Shown here: piece by piece, positions 21,900 to 33,200 of the stretch
How the letters are laid out: each line of letters begins with the position of its first letter
Numbering within the stretch: position 1 is the stretch's first letter
Assembly (NCBI GenBank): GCA_014529385.2
Contig: CM043962.1
Location: 43,184,598-43,248,597, forward strand
Direction: 5' to 3'
Length of the DNA stretch: 64,000 nucleotides
Origin: Adiantum capillus-veneris
Taxonomy: Eukaryota; Streptophyta; Polypodiopsida; Polypodiales; Pteridaceae
Notes under the pieces: model-generated
Database searches by the model: none
What the model was told of the DNA's origin: nothing
Seen by the model: only the letters and a program-made list of their open reading frames with translations
Position numbers and translations under genes: made by a program

Positions 21900-23124
21900 G
21901 AATTACAAGATTCTTCATCCCAACATAACTCTAGTTTGCTTTCTCCTTTTGCACGGCAAAAGCTGGCTCACTTACTCACGGAGTATAGTGATGTGTTCTC
22001 AAGTGATTTACCACCGGGTTTACCCCCTAACGTGATGTGCAACATGACATAGATGTCTTGCCAGGCACTAAACTCGTGAGTAAACCACCTTATTGTATGA
22101 GTGCTAAAGAAGCCAAGGAGGTTGAGAGTCAGTTGGCTGACTACCTCGCTCGTGGTTTCATTAGATCTAGCACTTCGCCTTGGGCATCACCAATTCTATT
22201 GGTAAAAAAGAAAGATGGTACTATGCGTATGTGCATAGATTATCGCAGATTAAATGCGATAACCATCAAGAACAAGTATCCTCTGCCTCGAGTGGATGAG
22301 TTGTTGATAAACTCCATGGAGCAAGATACTATATACAAAGATAGATCTTCATTTAGGATACCACCAGGTGCGTATCCTTTTGCAAGATATCTCTAAAACT
22401 GCCTTTAGAACACGGTTCGGGCATTTTGAATTTTTGGTTATGCCTTTTGGTCTAACCAATACTCCAGCTATATTTATGACACTCATGGATAGTGTCTTAT
22501 GTTCCTATCTTGGAAAATTTGTTGTGGTTTTTCTTGATGACATTCTCATTTACAGTAAGACTGAAGATGAACACATAGAACACTTACGATTAGTGTTTGA
22601 ACAGCTCTACGAGCTCACGCATTGTATGCTAAGCAAAGAAAGTGCGATTTATTTAAAACACAGATACATTACCTCGGTCATGTGATCTCTTATTCTGGCA
22701 TCAAAATAGACACTGACAAGGTCGCTGCCATTCTTCGATGGCCACATCCCAACACGGTTGAGGAGCTTCAAATATTTTTAGGCATGGCTAGATTTTATCG
22801 ACAGTTTATCCGTGATTATGTCAAAATTGTTGTTCCTATGACGGATCAACCTAAATCAAAAGGTAAGACCTTGGGAAGAAGCCCAAAACCGTAGTTTCAA
22901 ACAGCTCAAGGTAGCTATAGCCACTGCTCCCATCCTAGCAATCGTCGATCCACTTAAGCCACTTGTGGGTAGAGATTGATGCTAGTGATAAAGCAATTGG
23001 TGTGGTACTTCTCCAGGAGGGAAGACCTATAGCCTTTGAAAGTAAAAAGTTAGATAGAGCTCAACAAAATTATTCTGTCTATGAGAGAGAGCTCTATGAC
23101 ATAATTCACGCTTTACGAAAGTGG
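21900..23124 (+). pseudogene. RT and N-terminal RNase H of gypsy A
   Basis: Upstream RT sequence reads LAHLLTEYSDVFSSDLPPGL (about 21970). Frameshifts near 22030, 22390 and 22660 separate [57 protein letters not shown] with catalytic box FLDD (22530-22541, intact), and [20 protein letters not shown]. RNase H begins at about 22963 (EIDASDKAIGVVLLQEGRPI) and runs to ALRKW at 23124. There it is cut by gypsy C. Confidence 0.92.
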
Positions 23125-23125
23125 C
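23121..23125. repeat. Target-site duplication of gypsy C (left)
   Basis: GTGGC; the right copy at 36326-36330 reads GTGGT. Confidence 0.88.
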
Positions 23126-23351
23126 TGTCACGGCTAGGGACTTGCTACGCGCCATGTGCGAGCCACAAAGGCTCCTAGCACACAGTCATACAACAGACAA
23201 GCTCACAAGGGAGAATGGTGTGTCACTCACCTTCCTGCGTAGTTGCGAATGAAGGATTCCCGCGCCGCGAAGAAGAGGGAGACACCGCTACGCCGCGCTC
23301 AACCGCCTCGCCGCCGTCGTGCCGCCGCAACGCTCGATCACACACACACTC

Positions 23352-23426
<75 letters not shown>

Positions 23427-23710
23427 AGGAGATGGTGAAGGAGAAGGTGGAGATGGAGCAAGAGCAGCTTCTATTGCACAATGAGAGAATGAGTAAAAAT
23501 TAGGTTTAGTGTCTTTTATATGAGCTCACCCCATTCACACTTGGGCGCCCATACTTAGCCAACTAACTCCTTGAATATTCCAGTTAGAGTGCGCCTGTCA
23601 TCGGCGATCACCCTTACCCTGTTCCTATTGGTCCGACAAGCCCGGTACCTGACTCTAAATAATACAACGTTTATAGATCATAGGGTGTCCGTGTGCCGTG
23701 AGGGTTAACA
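23126..23710 (-). repeat. 3' LTR of gypsy C (left)
   Basis: On + it runs from TGTCACGGCTAGGGAC to GTGAGGGTTAACA. It matches 35773-36325 with about four substitutions by eye outside the repeat tract. It carries a longer (CT)n(CA)n tract (about 23348-23426), which accounts for most of the length difference. Confidence 0.95.
23348..23426. repeat. (CT)n/(CA)n compound microsatellite
   Basis: About 20 CT units are followed by ACGTA and about 13 CA units. The same position in the right LTR (about 35995-36041) is much shorter. Confidence 0.95.
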
Positions 23711-23724
23711 TGCCCCCCTTCCTG
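23711..23724 (-). promoter_or_regulatory. polypurine tract of gypsy C
   Basis: On the minus strand AGGAAGGGGGGCA lies directly before the LTR start TGTTAACCC. Confidence 0.85.
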
Positions 23725-25078
23725 ATGTAGATTCCGTCCTCGGAAGCTATCCACTTGAAGCTCGTTCGTCGAGATGGGAGAGCAGTCGACATGGATGTGC
23801 GTAGTCTTCTTCAATCACTGCAAAATCAAACAACATTGCCACAGTAATTGCATTCTCATATACAATTAAAAATCATATGCAATAGACAGACAAATTGATT
23901 GGTAACAGAATTTTAGACAATTTGTCAGCAATAAACATTAAATTGCAATATAATCAAATGCATAAACAGATGTAAAGGTAAAAAATTAAACAAGTCCGGG
24001 GTCGCTAATTTAACGGTCAAAAGGCACTAGAGCTCGACTATTAATACCATGGGTAACTTCTCAATTTTTTCTGGTGAATTAAGTTGTTTAATCGCGAGAG
24101 CCAAGTGTTTGATGTTCGAGGGTTGACTAGAGGCTATACCTAGAAGACCTTGTAGTTAAGCTACGATAAAAGGAATTTCTCATGAAATCATCGCCTGACT
24201 GATTACCTTTTCTTTGACCCCCCAAAGTCTTTTCACATTGATTCAATTTTGATGTGTGTGCTTATTTTATATGCCTTGGGTTTTTTGCTTTTCAAGGAAA
24301 AGCGCCCACACTGGGAACCTCTAGGGCTCTAGTACCATAGGCGATACATGTGAGTGAAGTACCAATTTAAGCACGGATTTCTCTTCCAGCTTAAAATTTT
24401 ACATTGTGGCACTTTGATTTTTTTGTTTGTTCATTTTCAGCATTTTAATTTTGTAACTTTGGGGGGTCATATAACTATGTTACCCTCCCCAGGCTCATCA
24501 CATTAGTAAACTCCCTTTATAATACTTAAGCTAAAGGTCAATAGGGTTAAGCCCACTAGAAAGCCCTAGTACATTTCACACAATGCTGCCTAAATCGGAT
24601 TAAGAACCTAAGTAACTATTGCTTATTAGGAAGGCATTCCCCATGGTATTAAGAGAAGATTTCTAATACCTAGCTTGGTCAAACTAGCTTAGTCGGACTG
24701 CTTGATTTTTAAACCTAGACAAGTGATTATGACAAAACATTACATTGAATTAAATGTTTGATACTAAGCAAATGCGCTGAATATTATGCTACCAATCACA
24801 ATCAAAGCAGACAAACATGGATGCAAAAAGATAAGGGCAATGCTAACGGACATAAAACACCTGTTTGTGCTGATGGTCGCGCTTGATTTGAAGTGTGAAC
24901 GAGAGAAAGGTTCCATGAAGGTCCAAATCCTATCAATAGCAACACGCTTCTGTACACACTAGGAAACAAAAGGAATACCTCCAGGAGGCACATTAGTGGG
25001 AAAAGGTACCAACACTTATTGAACACAACAAAAAACATAAGGAACCCTAACCTAATTATTTGCACTCCCCCTAAAGAG
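23725..25078 (-). other. Long 3' untranslated region of gypsy C
   Basis: About 1.35 kb, AT-rich, between the last ORF and the purine tract, with no recognised coding sequence. Long 3' non-coding regions are known in the Tat/Athila-like branch. Confidence 0.6.
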
Positions 25079-25505
25079 TCAAGGGAATAGGATATTGTAG
25101 AGGTTGGGGGGAAACCCTAAGGCTAAACCCCTATCCTCGTCGTCGAGATAAACAAAGTCATCATCCATGAGACCATATGTGCCATCCGTGTAGTCATGTA
25201 AATTTTCTTCTTCATCATAGGTGCCCATGTTTACTAAGAAGGTCACTAGACGCCTATAGTCATCTTGGTCAAAAGGGTAGGCTTGTGCAATGGGAGAAAC
25301 GCTCTCTACTAAGTATGGATCAGACGTGGTCAAGAGACGTATCAGCCATTCTAACTCCTCAAAATTCCTCTCACATGCTAGCGTACGCACCTATCAAATC
25401 CCATTCACATGCAAGCACTGGAAAGACCATGTGAAACATTTGTGAAAAGTAACGAGGGTACCTCTCACCCAAGGCAGGAGTGGATGACTCTAGCGTACTA
25501 GCCAT
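25079..25505 (-). pseudogene. Small extra ORF near the 3' LTR of gypsy C
   Basis: An ATG at 25505-25503 opens MASTLESSTPALGERYPRYF and runs 44 codons to a TGA. One base out of frame, the coding-like sequence continues at 25390 (LACERNFEELEWLIRLLTTS) to a stop at 25079, with an acidic end (DDDFVYLDDEDRGLALGFPP). The second part has no ATG of its own. This is either one protein of about 145 residues broken by a frameshift or a spliced product. No signal peptide or membrane segment is visible, so an envelope is unlikely. The family is not recognised. A TATA-like sequence lies about 135 bp upstream. Confidence 0.5.
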
Positions 25506-25638
25506 ATCTGTACACGCAAATAGATGATGGTTAGAGTGCAAATATTACAAGGGGTGTGTTCTTGCATAATTTGTTTTTATGATTTGTGTGATGGCTCTTT
25601 CTCTTTTACTTTTTTATCTTGTTTTTGTGAGTATAAGG

Positions 25639-25651
25639 CTTTATATATACA
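25639..25651 (-). promoter_or_regulatory. TATA-like sequence upstream of the extra ORF
   Basis: The minus strand reads GTATATATAAAG about 135 bp before the ATG at 25505. It could be an internal promoter for the 3' ORF or part of an old LTR: a purine tract plus TG at about 25731 looks like an LTR start. Confidence 0.4.
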
Positions 25652-25749
25652 TTCCCTAAGATCGGAGATTAAGAGGTCAGGGAGAAAGGTTGAGAGGGAA
25701 GCAAGTGAATGATGGATGTCCACAAACACTCCCCCCTTCCTTGGGTAGA

Positions 25750-26118
25750 TCATACCGTTTGAAATGAGCTTGTCACCCTTTGAAACCAATTGTTCCAGTT
25801 GGTAATAGGTGAGGATTTTTGCCAGTAGTTTTCTATTACCCTAGGTGCCTCGTCAAGTTGCAAGGGTGGTAAGGTACTCTCCCAGGATCGAACTTGAAGT
25901 GGTTCATCAGGTGATTCTTGAACACTGGGAGGTGTGGATTCTTTTGTAGCTTCATTGAGGTCCATTACTATAGATGGAGGCTGTGTAGAAGCTTTTACCT
26001 CTATGGATGTATTACATGAGGAGCTAGAAGCTTCATGGAACTCCCCCCTTCTTGAGCTAGGTGGAATAAATTGGGTTTGCCTTGGAGCCCAAACTAGCTC
26101 TGGACTAGGTGTGTAGCA
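25750..26118 (-). pseudogene. In-frame continuation beyond the main pol stop of gypsy C
   Basis: After the TAA at 26121-26119 the same frame stays open for 123 codons: CYTPSPELVWAPRQTQFIPP, a Ser-rich stretch, then MDLNEATKESTPPSVQESPD and NYWQKSSPITNWNNWF to a stop at 25750. It contains a fourth W-x-P-R motif like those just upstream, so the original protein probably extended to here. Purine tracts at about 26040-26052 and 25731-25742 lie within and after it. Confidence 0.55.
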
Positions 26119-28374
26119 TTATGTGATCTTTCCCTTCCCACGGTCTGCCATTGGCTTTAGCGTTACACTGTTTGACTCATACGGGTTTATTGTCGATAGG
26201 GAAGGACACATCTTACGTTTAGGTACCCAAATTTGCTCATTTCCATCATAGTATCCTTGGGCTTTTAATAGTCGTTTAGGAATCCAGCGCCACGTTTTCT
26301 TACATTTCTTGGAGCGAGTGGGACGTTTCTTACGAGGCTTCCGTTTTTTAGCATCAGCCATGGTTACTAAAGAAGATTTAGGGACCCAATTGTATGCTTT
26401 CTTTGTTATATTAGGATGGTTCTTGCGTGTCTCAAGCTTTCTTTCAACTACATCAGTTGAAGATCTAGAGAGTTGGGCTATGGGGACGTATGGTTCAACC
26501 TCCTGGACATGCAATGTCTTGGGTTTTATTTCCTTAGGCAATATCTCAGGGACTATGGCTTGAGTGGTAGGGATAAGAGTTGGTTTTTGCGTTGTGACAC
26601 CCCTAGTCCCCCAATCAATAGTGCATTTGGTGGCTATCATCCACGTGCGCCCTAGGTTTATATTACCCTCCATAGTTCCAGTAGGCATGACCAAAAAGTC
26701 TTGAGCTACAATTCCATTGTCATAACTGACAGAAGTGTGCCAGATTCCAAAAACCGTAGTTTTTTTCTTGTTGACACCCTTGACTTGGATAATACTCTCA
26801 GATAGAGGTGGCTTCCCTAACTGACACCACACCCCATAGGATAGCAGATTATATTTAGCACCCGTGTCCAATAAGGCGTTATATAGCACTTTTCCATAGG
26901 CACTATTTAACTCAATAGGGTATCGTAGAGGTGTGTCAGAGTCCAACCAATCCTCTTCGATTTCCACGTGGAATGCATTTGTGACTCCAAGGTTAGCCTC
27001 TCGTTTTTGTCTTATACGTTGTTGTCGCTCCTTAGCCTCAGCTTGAGCTTGTATCTTCTTTAACTCGGTTTGTGCTTTGGCGGCCTTCTTTTGATGAATG
27101 GCCCGTAGTTCTTCTTGGCTTAAAGGATCATAATATCTTTTGAATTTACTCCCATTGAGGAATCCAATGGTTTCAACTCCATCAAGAGTTTCCACACGAA
27201 GGGTACCTTGTGGGGTAATTTCACATACTCTATATGGTCCTTTACCAGCATATTTCAACTTTTTCTTCTCTTTACATACTCCATACATAAGGACTTTATT
27301 ACCAACTTTGATGTCCTTGTCCTTCACATGGCGATCAAACCACTTCTTTCTCCTATCCTTTTCCACAAGAGCATTTTGCACAGCCAACTGCCTCTCTTCG
27401 TCTAGTTTTCCTAAGATATACAAACGCTCGGTTAAGGGGTTACCATTCCATCCTTCTTGCGAAGCTATCCTAAGACTAGGAATGACAAACTCCCAAGGCA
27501 TAACCGCTTCTTGGCCGTATACCATTTTGAATGGCGTACAATTAATAGCCACTTTATAAGCAGTACGATAAGCCCATAGAGCAGATGTCAACTTCAAATC
27601 CCAATCAGTGCGATGAGCTTCTACCGTCTTGGTTAAAATAGAGATTAGAGTCTTGTTGGTGCTCTCGGCTTGTCCATTAGCTTGCGGGTAATAAGGTGTA
27701 GACTTATGATGGGATATCATAAAGGTCGTGGTAAGCTCTCTTATTACCTCATTTATAAAATGGGTACCATTATCACTAACAATTTCAAAAGGGCAACCAA
27801 ATCTTGTGATAATGTTCTCAAAAAGAAACTTAGCTGTTGTCCTCGTGTCAGCTTTTTGTGAAGCCTTAGCTTCAGCCCACTTTGTTACATAGTCCGTAGC
27901 AACTAGAATATATCGAGATTGAGTGTTACGAGCTGCGGGACTAATTGGACCTACAAAGTCTAAGCCCCATTTTTCAAATGGTTGGGTTACTTAAACAGGA
28001 TGTAAGGGCATTCTGTCTTTGCGCTGTGTGGTCTTGTAACGTTGGCACTCATCACACCCTTTTGTAAAAAGTGATGCATCCTTAAATAAAGTTGGCCACC
28101 AATAGCTTGATTGCAGCACCTTTCTAGCAGTCAGGTCTCCTAAAAAATGTCCTCCTGCTATTCCCATATGTGCTTCTTGCAAGATATACAAATATTCATC
28201 CTCGCGGGCACAACGCCTACGAATATCGTCCTTGCCTAGTCTATACAGAGTTCCGGCAATCAAACAATAGGGTTCACATTCTTTTACTAGCCTTCGAGCG
28301 ATATCCTTACAAAGTTCCTTGGGTGGAAAAGCATTAACTAAAAAGTTAACAATGTTCTCACTCCATTCAGGCAT
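26119..28374 (-). pseudogene. Integrase of gypsy C fused to a second retropepsin-like domain
   Basis: The frame runs 751 codons with one TAA (27993-27991). The zinc domain is HMGIAGGH...CDECQRYK. The DDE core is GLDFVGPISP, IVSDNGTHF and YYPQANGQAESTN. The C-terminal strand includes KYAGKGPYRVCEITPQG. A charged linker (about 27080-26960, rich in Lys, Gln, Ala, Arg) leads to the retropepsin-like segment (about 26955-26620), then a Pro-rich stretch and a basic tail with NWVPK, WRWIPK and IWVPK. Gypsy integrases normally end after the C-terminal strand or a chromodomain, so this arrangement is unusual. Confidence 0.9.
26620..26955 (-). other. Second aspartic-protease-like domain, downstream of integrase
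   Basis: The minus strand encodes NALLDTGAKYNLLSYGVW (DTG at 26868-26860), a middle part with KGVNKKKTTVFGIWHTSV and QDFLVMPTG, and a closing NINLGRTWMIATKCTIDW. D-T-G-A followed after about 70 residues by hydrophobic-LGR-x-W is the two-block signature of a retropepsin. The domain is uninterrupted and has a canonical active site, whereas the domain in gag-pro has DGG. It could be a true second protease, or a non-catalytic retropepsin fold used for binding. Confidence 0.8.
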
Positions 28375-28414
28375 AGTCTCAACTATGAATAGGGAAGTAT
28401 CGGGTAATTCATCA

Positions 28415-29815
28415 TCAACTCAATTCAATGAGAAGCTTGTACAAAGGACGTGCTATCTCAGCGAAAAATAAAATAAACCGTCGATAATAACCCACGTGTC
28501 CCATGAACCTTTGAACTCCCTTGTAATTGGTTGGTGGTGGTAACTCTAGAATCACTTTAATTTTGCTTTCATCGGTTGAGATACCATTCTTAGATACTAT
28601 ATGCCCTAAAATAACTCCATGCTTGACCCAAAATTGGCATTTGAACGGGTTCAATGAGATACGATATAACCTACACTTTTCAAACACCTTCCGCAAACAT
28701 GATGGATGTTCTTTCCAAGAAGATTAAACACAAAGGTTGTCTAAGAAAGCTTCACAAAACTCTCTCAAATATTCTTTAAAAGCAGTGTTTATTAATCGTT
28801 GGAATGTAGCAGGGGCATTTGTTAAGCCAAAAGCCATCACACGAAATGCAAACACGCCAAATTATGTGATGAAGGCAGTTTTAGCTTGGTCCTCTAGCGC
28901 TATCGTGATTTGGTTGTAGCTTGAGTACCCATCTAGAAAGCTATAAGCTTCCTTGCCTGCAACTCTTTCGAGTACATGTTCAGAATATGGTAGGGGGTAA
29001 TGGTCTCTTCTAGTAGCTGCATTAACTTTTTTGAGGTCCACGCACACCCTGAGTTTCCCATTCTTTTTTGGAACGATAACTATTGGAGACACCCATTCAG
29101 AGTGTTCAATAGGATATATGAACCCACATTTGATAAGCTTTTCTAGTTCTTCTTGAATGATCTTTGCGTACTTAGGATTCATCGGGTAGGGTCTTTGTTG
29201 TACGGGCTTCGCAGTGCTAATCATAGGGATTGTATGTTGGACCACAAAAGGTGGAACACCTTTCATATCATGGTATGTCCAAGCGAATACGTCCTTGAAT
29301 TCCTTGAGAAGCTCTTTGAGGACCGCCTCTTCAACTTCTGTGAGGTCTTGGGCAATAAAAACACGTTTTGATTCTTCACCGGGGTCGGCTAATTCTAATT
29401 CTTTAACTATTGCCGGACCATCATAGATTCCATTATTCCCATCGATAGGTATTCTTTGGGCTTTTGTGTACACAACCTTTGCTTCCCCTGTGGTGTAAGA
29501 TTTGAAATGTTCTGGTGCAGGATGCAAGTCTGTGGATTCTGGTTGTGCTTTGGTATGTGCTTCCATTTCTGCTTTCTTGTGTTGTCGAGCTAACTCTTGG
29601 TTTTGACGCCTCCTTGCACTGCGGCTCAACTTTGGCTTGTCTATGATCTCTAATTGGGCTATGTCATGGGGTCATGGTCTACACCACATAACATTTTGGA
29701 GATATTCACCCCAATCGTCTACCAATTTTCGATGAGCATCACATGCTTTTATATAACTGAGCCATTCTGCTGAGGATCTCTTCTTTTTTATCCTAGCATG
29801 TACATTGGCTCGATA
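28415..29815 (-). pseudogene. Reverse transcriptase of gypsy C, RNase H deleted
   Basis: Recognisable RT blocks are EWVSPIVIVPKKNGKLRVCV, NAATRRDHYPLPYSEHVLER, FLDGYSSYNQITIA, VMAFGLTNAPATFQ and the thumb ILGHIVSKNGISTDESKIKV. The catalytic box is FLDN (28747-28736), with the second Asp replaced by Asn. In-frame stops are TGA 29674-29672, TAA 28864-28862 and TAA 28726-28724. After RPLYKLLIELS the frame ends at 28415, and the pre-integrase sequence starts 40 bases later in another frame. The entire RNase H (normally about 120-130 residues) is missing. Confidence 0.92.
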
Positions 29816-30277
29816 TCAACGCCTCTTAAAGTTTTTCTTTTTCTTATTTGAGACCTGATTTTGATTTGCATTTAGATCTGGCTCACTAAAGGAGTCCCCG
29901 TTGGTGTCCTCTTCACTCTCGGAGGAGCTATCATCGGTTGATGTGCTCGGTCCTTCCGAATGTTTTGACTCTGAACATGCTCCACTCTCTAATTCATGAG
30001 ATTCAGAATCCGTTTCACTCTGGGAGTCAGTGTCTGAGTCGTGTTGGTCAAAGTCTTCTATTGAGCTATCGGTGTCACTGTCAGATTGGTCTACAATTGC
30101 CTTGCCCTTAGAAGATGCATGTATGGCACTTATCATGTTCAGAGGTGCAATTTGTGGTACCTCTTCCCCCTCTGGTGTGACCCAAGTAGTTCCTCTATTT
30201 CCCCAGGTATCTATGGTTGCAGCTAGGTGTACCCAGTCTACGTTGTCTGATTCCGTCATACCCGGTAACACATCCAT
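29816..30277 (-). pseudogene. Acidic Ser/Asp-rich linker of gypsy C
   Basis: The segment is 153 codons long. It begins MDVLPGMTESDNVDWVHLAA and then becomes strongly acidic and Ser-rich, ending KKKKNFKRR before a TGA at 29818-29816. The same frame continues into a basic region (NVHARIKKKRSSAEWLSYIK) and the RT. It starts directly after a TAG that closes gag-pro, in the same frame. No domain is recognised; it is probably a disordered spacer. Confidence 0.7.
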
Positions 30278-33200
30278 CTAAGGAGAATCTTGGCCAATGT
30301 CTGTATCCTTCTTACAAGTGTAACAATATTGTAGTAGGGCCGAGTGAACTGTGGTGTCAGAGCGATGATCAATAATGGTTTTACTCCCTAAGGGGTGTAC
30401 CTTACCAGTCACCAAATCCACTCTAAGGACAGAGTCTTGGAATTGCAAATAGACATGATTTTTAGACCAATCATGAACCATTTGTGCTTCCCTCATGAAT
30501 GGTCGTCCTAAAATCATTTCATATGACATAAGGTGTTTAGAGAAATCCATTACAATGAACGTATGTCGTACCTTGTGTCCTAGAACTTTGATCTTAAGAT
30601 CCTTGAGCATCCCCATAGGTTTGGCTATGGTACCATTTGCCATCTTTACCACAATGTTAGTAACACTGAGGTGGGGTTTTCCCATGGATTCCCAACAATC
30701 TTTTGTAACGATGCTAACTCCCGCACCACCATCAAGAATTCCCTTTATAGTTAATCCCTTGGTAGTGATGGGTAGGGTCGCATTAAACTCGTCGCCTTCA
30801 AAATACTGCCCTAATTCGTTAACGGGTACCTCGATCACAGACTCGTGTCCATCTAAGTCAAGTGATTGCACATGATTTTCCTCATCAATCATAATCGAGT
30901 CAGGCCTATTTGGTTGCGCAAACTGTGGTAATCCCGTTCGTAGCTCTCCGTTAAGGAATGCTCGAAGTGCAAGGAATAACTCAGGATCTCCATACAACTT
31001 TGCTATGATCGTGGTTCGGACCTCAGAAGACATGAAGTACACTAGTTTGGCAACATTCATTGGCATTTTGCAGGGTGTAGGTCCTTGACTAGGAACTGGT
31101 GAGGATGGAATCTCATATTCCTCAATGGGATCAGGTATTCCTTCGTTAAACATCCTTTCCAACAAGAAGGGTGTATGCTCACTTTCTGATGTCCTGTCCT
31201 CACTCCCTTCTTGGATGATACTAGATATGGCTAACGGTCTATGGTTCATGTGGGGTGGATGAACTTGCGTGGGAAACACTGTGTCATGAATTTTGACATG
31301 CATGGGTTCTGGTTCTAGTTTCCTTTGAGTCTCCTCCACTAAACCTCTTAGATGTTTCACCTGCTCAATCTCGTCTACTGGGTTTGGGTACGTCCCAATC
31401 TTCTTTTTACGATTCTTCCCTTTTTGCCCCTGCGGTTTATCTTGGGGGTCTTGGATTGGATTTGGAAACACTTGTGGTGTTTTCGGAGGCTCTTTATGGT
31501 TTTCTCTTATTCGGTTTTCATTTGGTTCCATGTTACGGTTTTCTTGGTCGGTCTTTCCCTTTGTGGTATTGGTTCTAGTCTCCATTGTCTCGACTGAATC
31601 TGAATCATTCCCGAGGTCATTCATATACACGGGGTCATCTCCTGTTCCTATGTTTGTTTTCGAACTTGGCTTTGAATTTCCCGTATTCTGCGACCTCTTC
31701 CTTCGTGTCTTCTTTTTCTTTGCTTGGATAACTAACGCGGTATCTCTCTCTTCGAGGATATGGCCTGGCCCTTGAAGCATGGACCGTGTAATCGCATAAG
31801 CGGGTGCGACGGGTGGTATTGGCGATGTCACACTAGCAATTTCGACCAAATTTAGGGGTGTGATTTTAGGCGCATTTGGGTTATATGGGCATTGGGAAAT
31901 CAAGTGATCTATGCCACAACGATTACATGTGAGTATTGGCATTGCAGACGTGCTCCCTTGATTCATTTGCATCTGTGCAACATTCTTTTGCAGCCTAATA
32001 GGGCACTCCGCTGCTCGATGTGGTCCACCACACTCGTAGCATTGAAGAGGTGGCCTCCTAGCCTGGGTGTTGATATTTTGACCTCTGGATGCGAGAGCAG
32101 CAGCTTGATAAACCGGCTTGACTTGCCCCCAACAATCTTCCATGTAGTATATAGGACACTCTTCTAATATATCATGTCCGTAGGCAATACTAGTGTCTAT
32201 TTCCTCCTCACAACCATCTGCATAAGCATTAGATGGCTCGCAACCCACTTGGTTCATAGGGGCGACTCTTGGATGCGGGGGCTGCGGTCCTAGCACAGGA
32301 GGTGGTAGTGGTGTAGCTTGTACAACATTTTGAGATCTAGGGACCATGTGTTGCGGTAGTTGCTCAACAGGTGGAGCAGGCATCAATACAGGAGCTCGAG
32401 GTGCATCCGTCCAGGCTACAGGTGGTCTATTTGCCATCATACGTTTGATCATTAAACAATCCTTAGCTTGGTGACTATACCTACCACATGCGTTGCAAGT
32501 TCCATTAAATTTTACTCTAAACGTAGGGCACTCACTAGTGCTATGTGGACCTAAGCAAATGGAACACCATTGTTGCTCCCTTCTTAGATACATGTGACTA
32601 TTTTGAGGGGGTCGATTATCCTTAAGAGACTCTTGGATTGCCTTGGTGAGGTCTGTCAAGAATGTCTCAAATACCTTTGGCTCATTGGCAATGGGCTTTG
32701 CAGTCATGGGTTCATACTCAATGGCTTGTGAGCTAGTGGATCTCGTGTCAGTAGACACCCTCATGCCTGCTATCATCAAGTTGTCCTCTAATTGGATTGC
32801 ATTGGCAGTGACATCTTCCCAGGTTGTGATACCTCTAATCACTAGTCCATTATAGATTCCTTCATTCCTCAACCCTCGAATGAATCGATCAAGCAGTTGG
32901 TTATTGTTGAAGCGCTCATTTATAGGGCAGCGAGAGTTTAAGTGCTTTAGACGACTAATGAAGTCCCTTACTGATTCTCCTTCCTTACGTTCGGCCTTCT
33001 GTAGCTGAGATGCTACACCCCAAAGCACACCTTCTCGTATGTACTCCTTTAGAAACAACCTTCGAAGGGTAGGGTAGATTGTTTTCTCGTCCACCCTTAG
33101 GGTTCTATACCAATCTCCAGCCTTCCCACTTAATGTCAAGCTTAAGGCATTGCACTTATGTAGTTCGTTGCGTTCCCCTAAGGAATCACATACTTGTTCA

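Noticed and set aside
23215-23503. Open frames starting MVCHSPSCVVANEG and MRMKDSRAAKKRE, present twice (also at 35862-36099)
   Set aside because: They lie inside the two LTRs of gypsy C, antisense to the element, and are duplicated only because the LTR is. There is no domain.
25079-25505. Envelope gene of an endogenous retrovirus-like element
   Set aside because: No signal peptide, transmembrane segment or glycosylation pattern is visible; it is a short acidic protein.
30495-30875. Plus-strand open frames opposite gypsy C gag and pol (for example also 27140-27559 and 31352-31775)
   Set aside because: Shadows of the minus-strand gag-pol, with no recognisable family and composition explained by the opposite strand.
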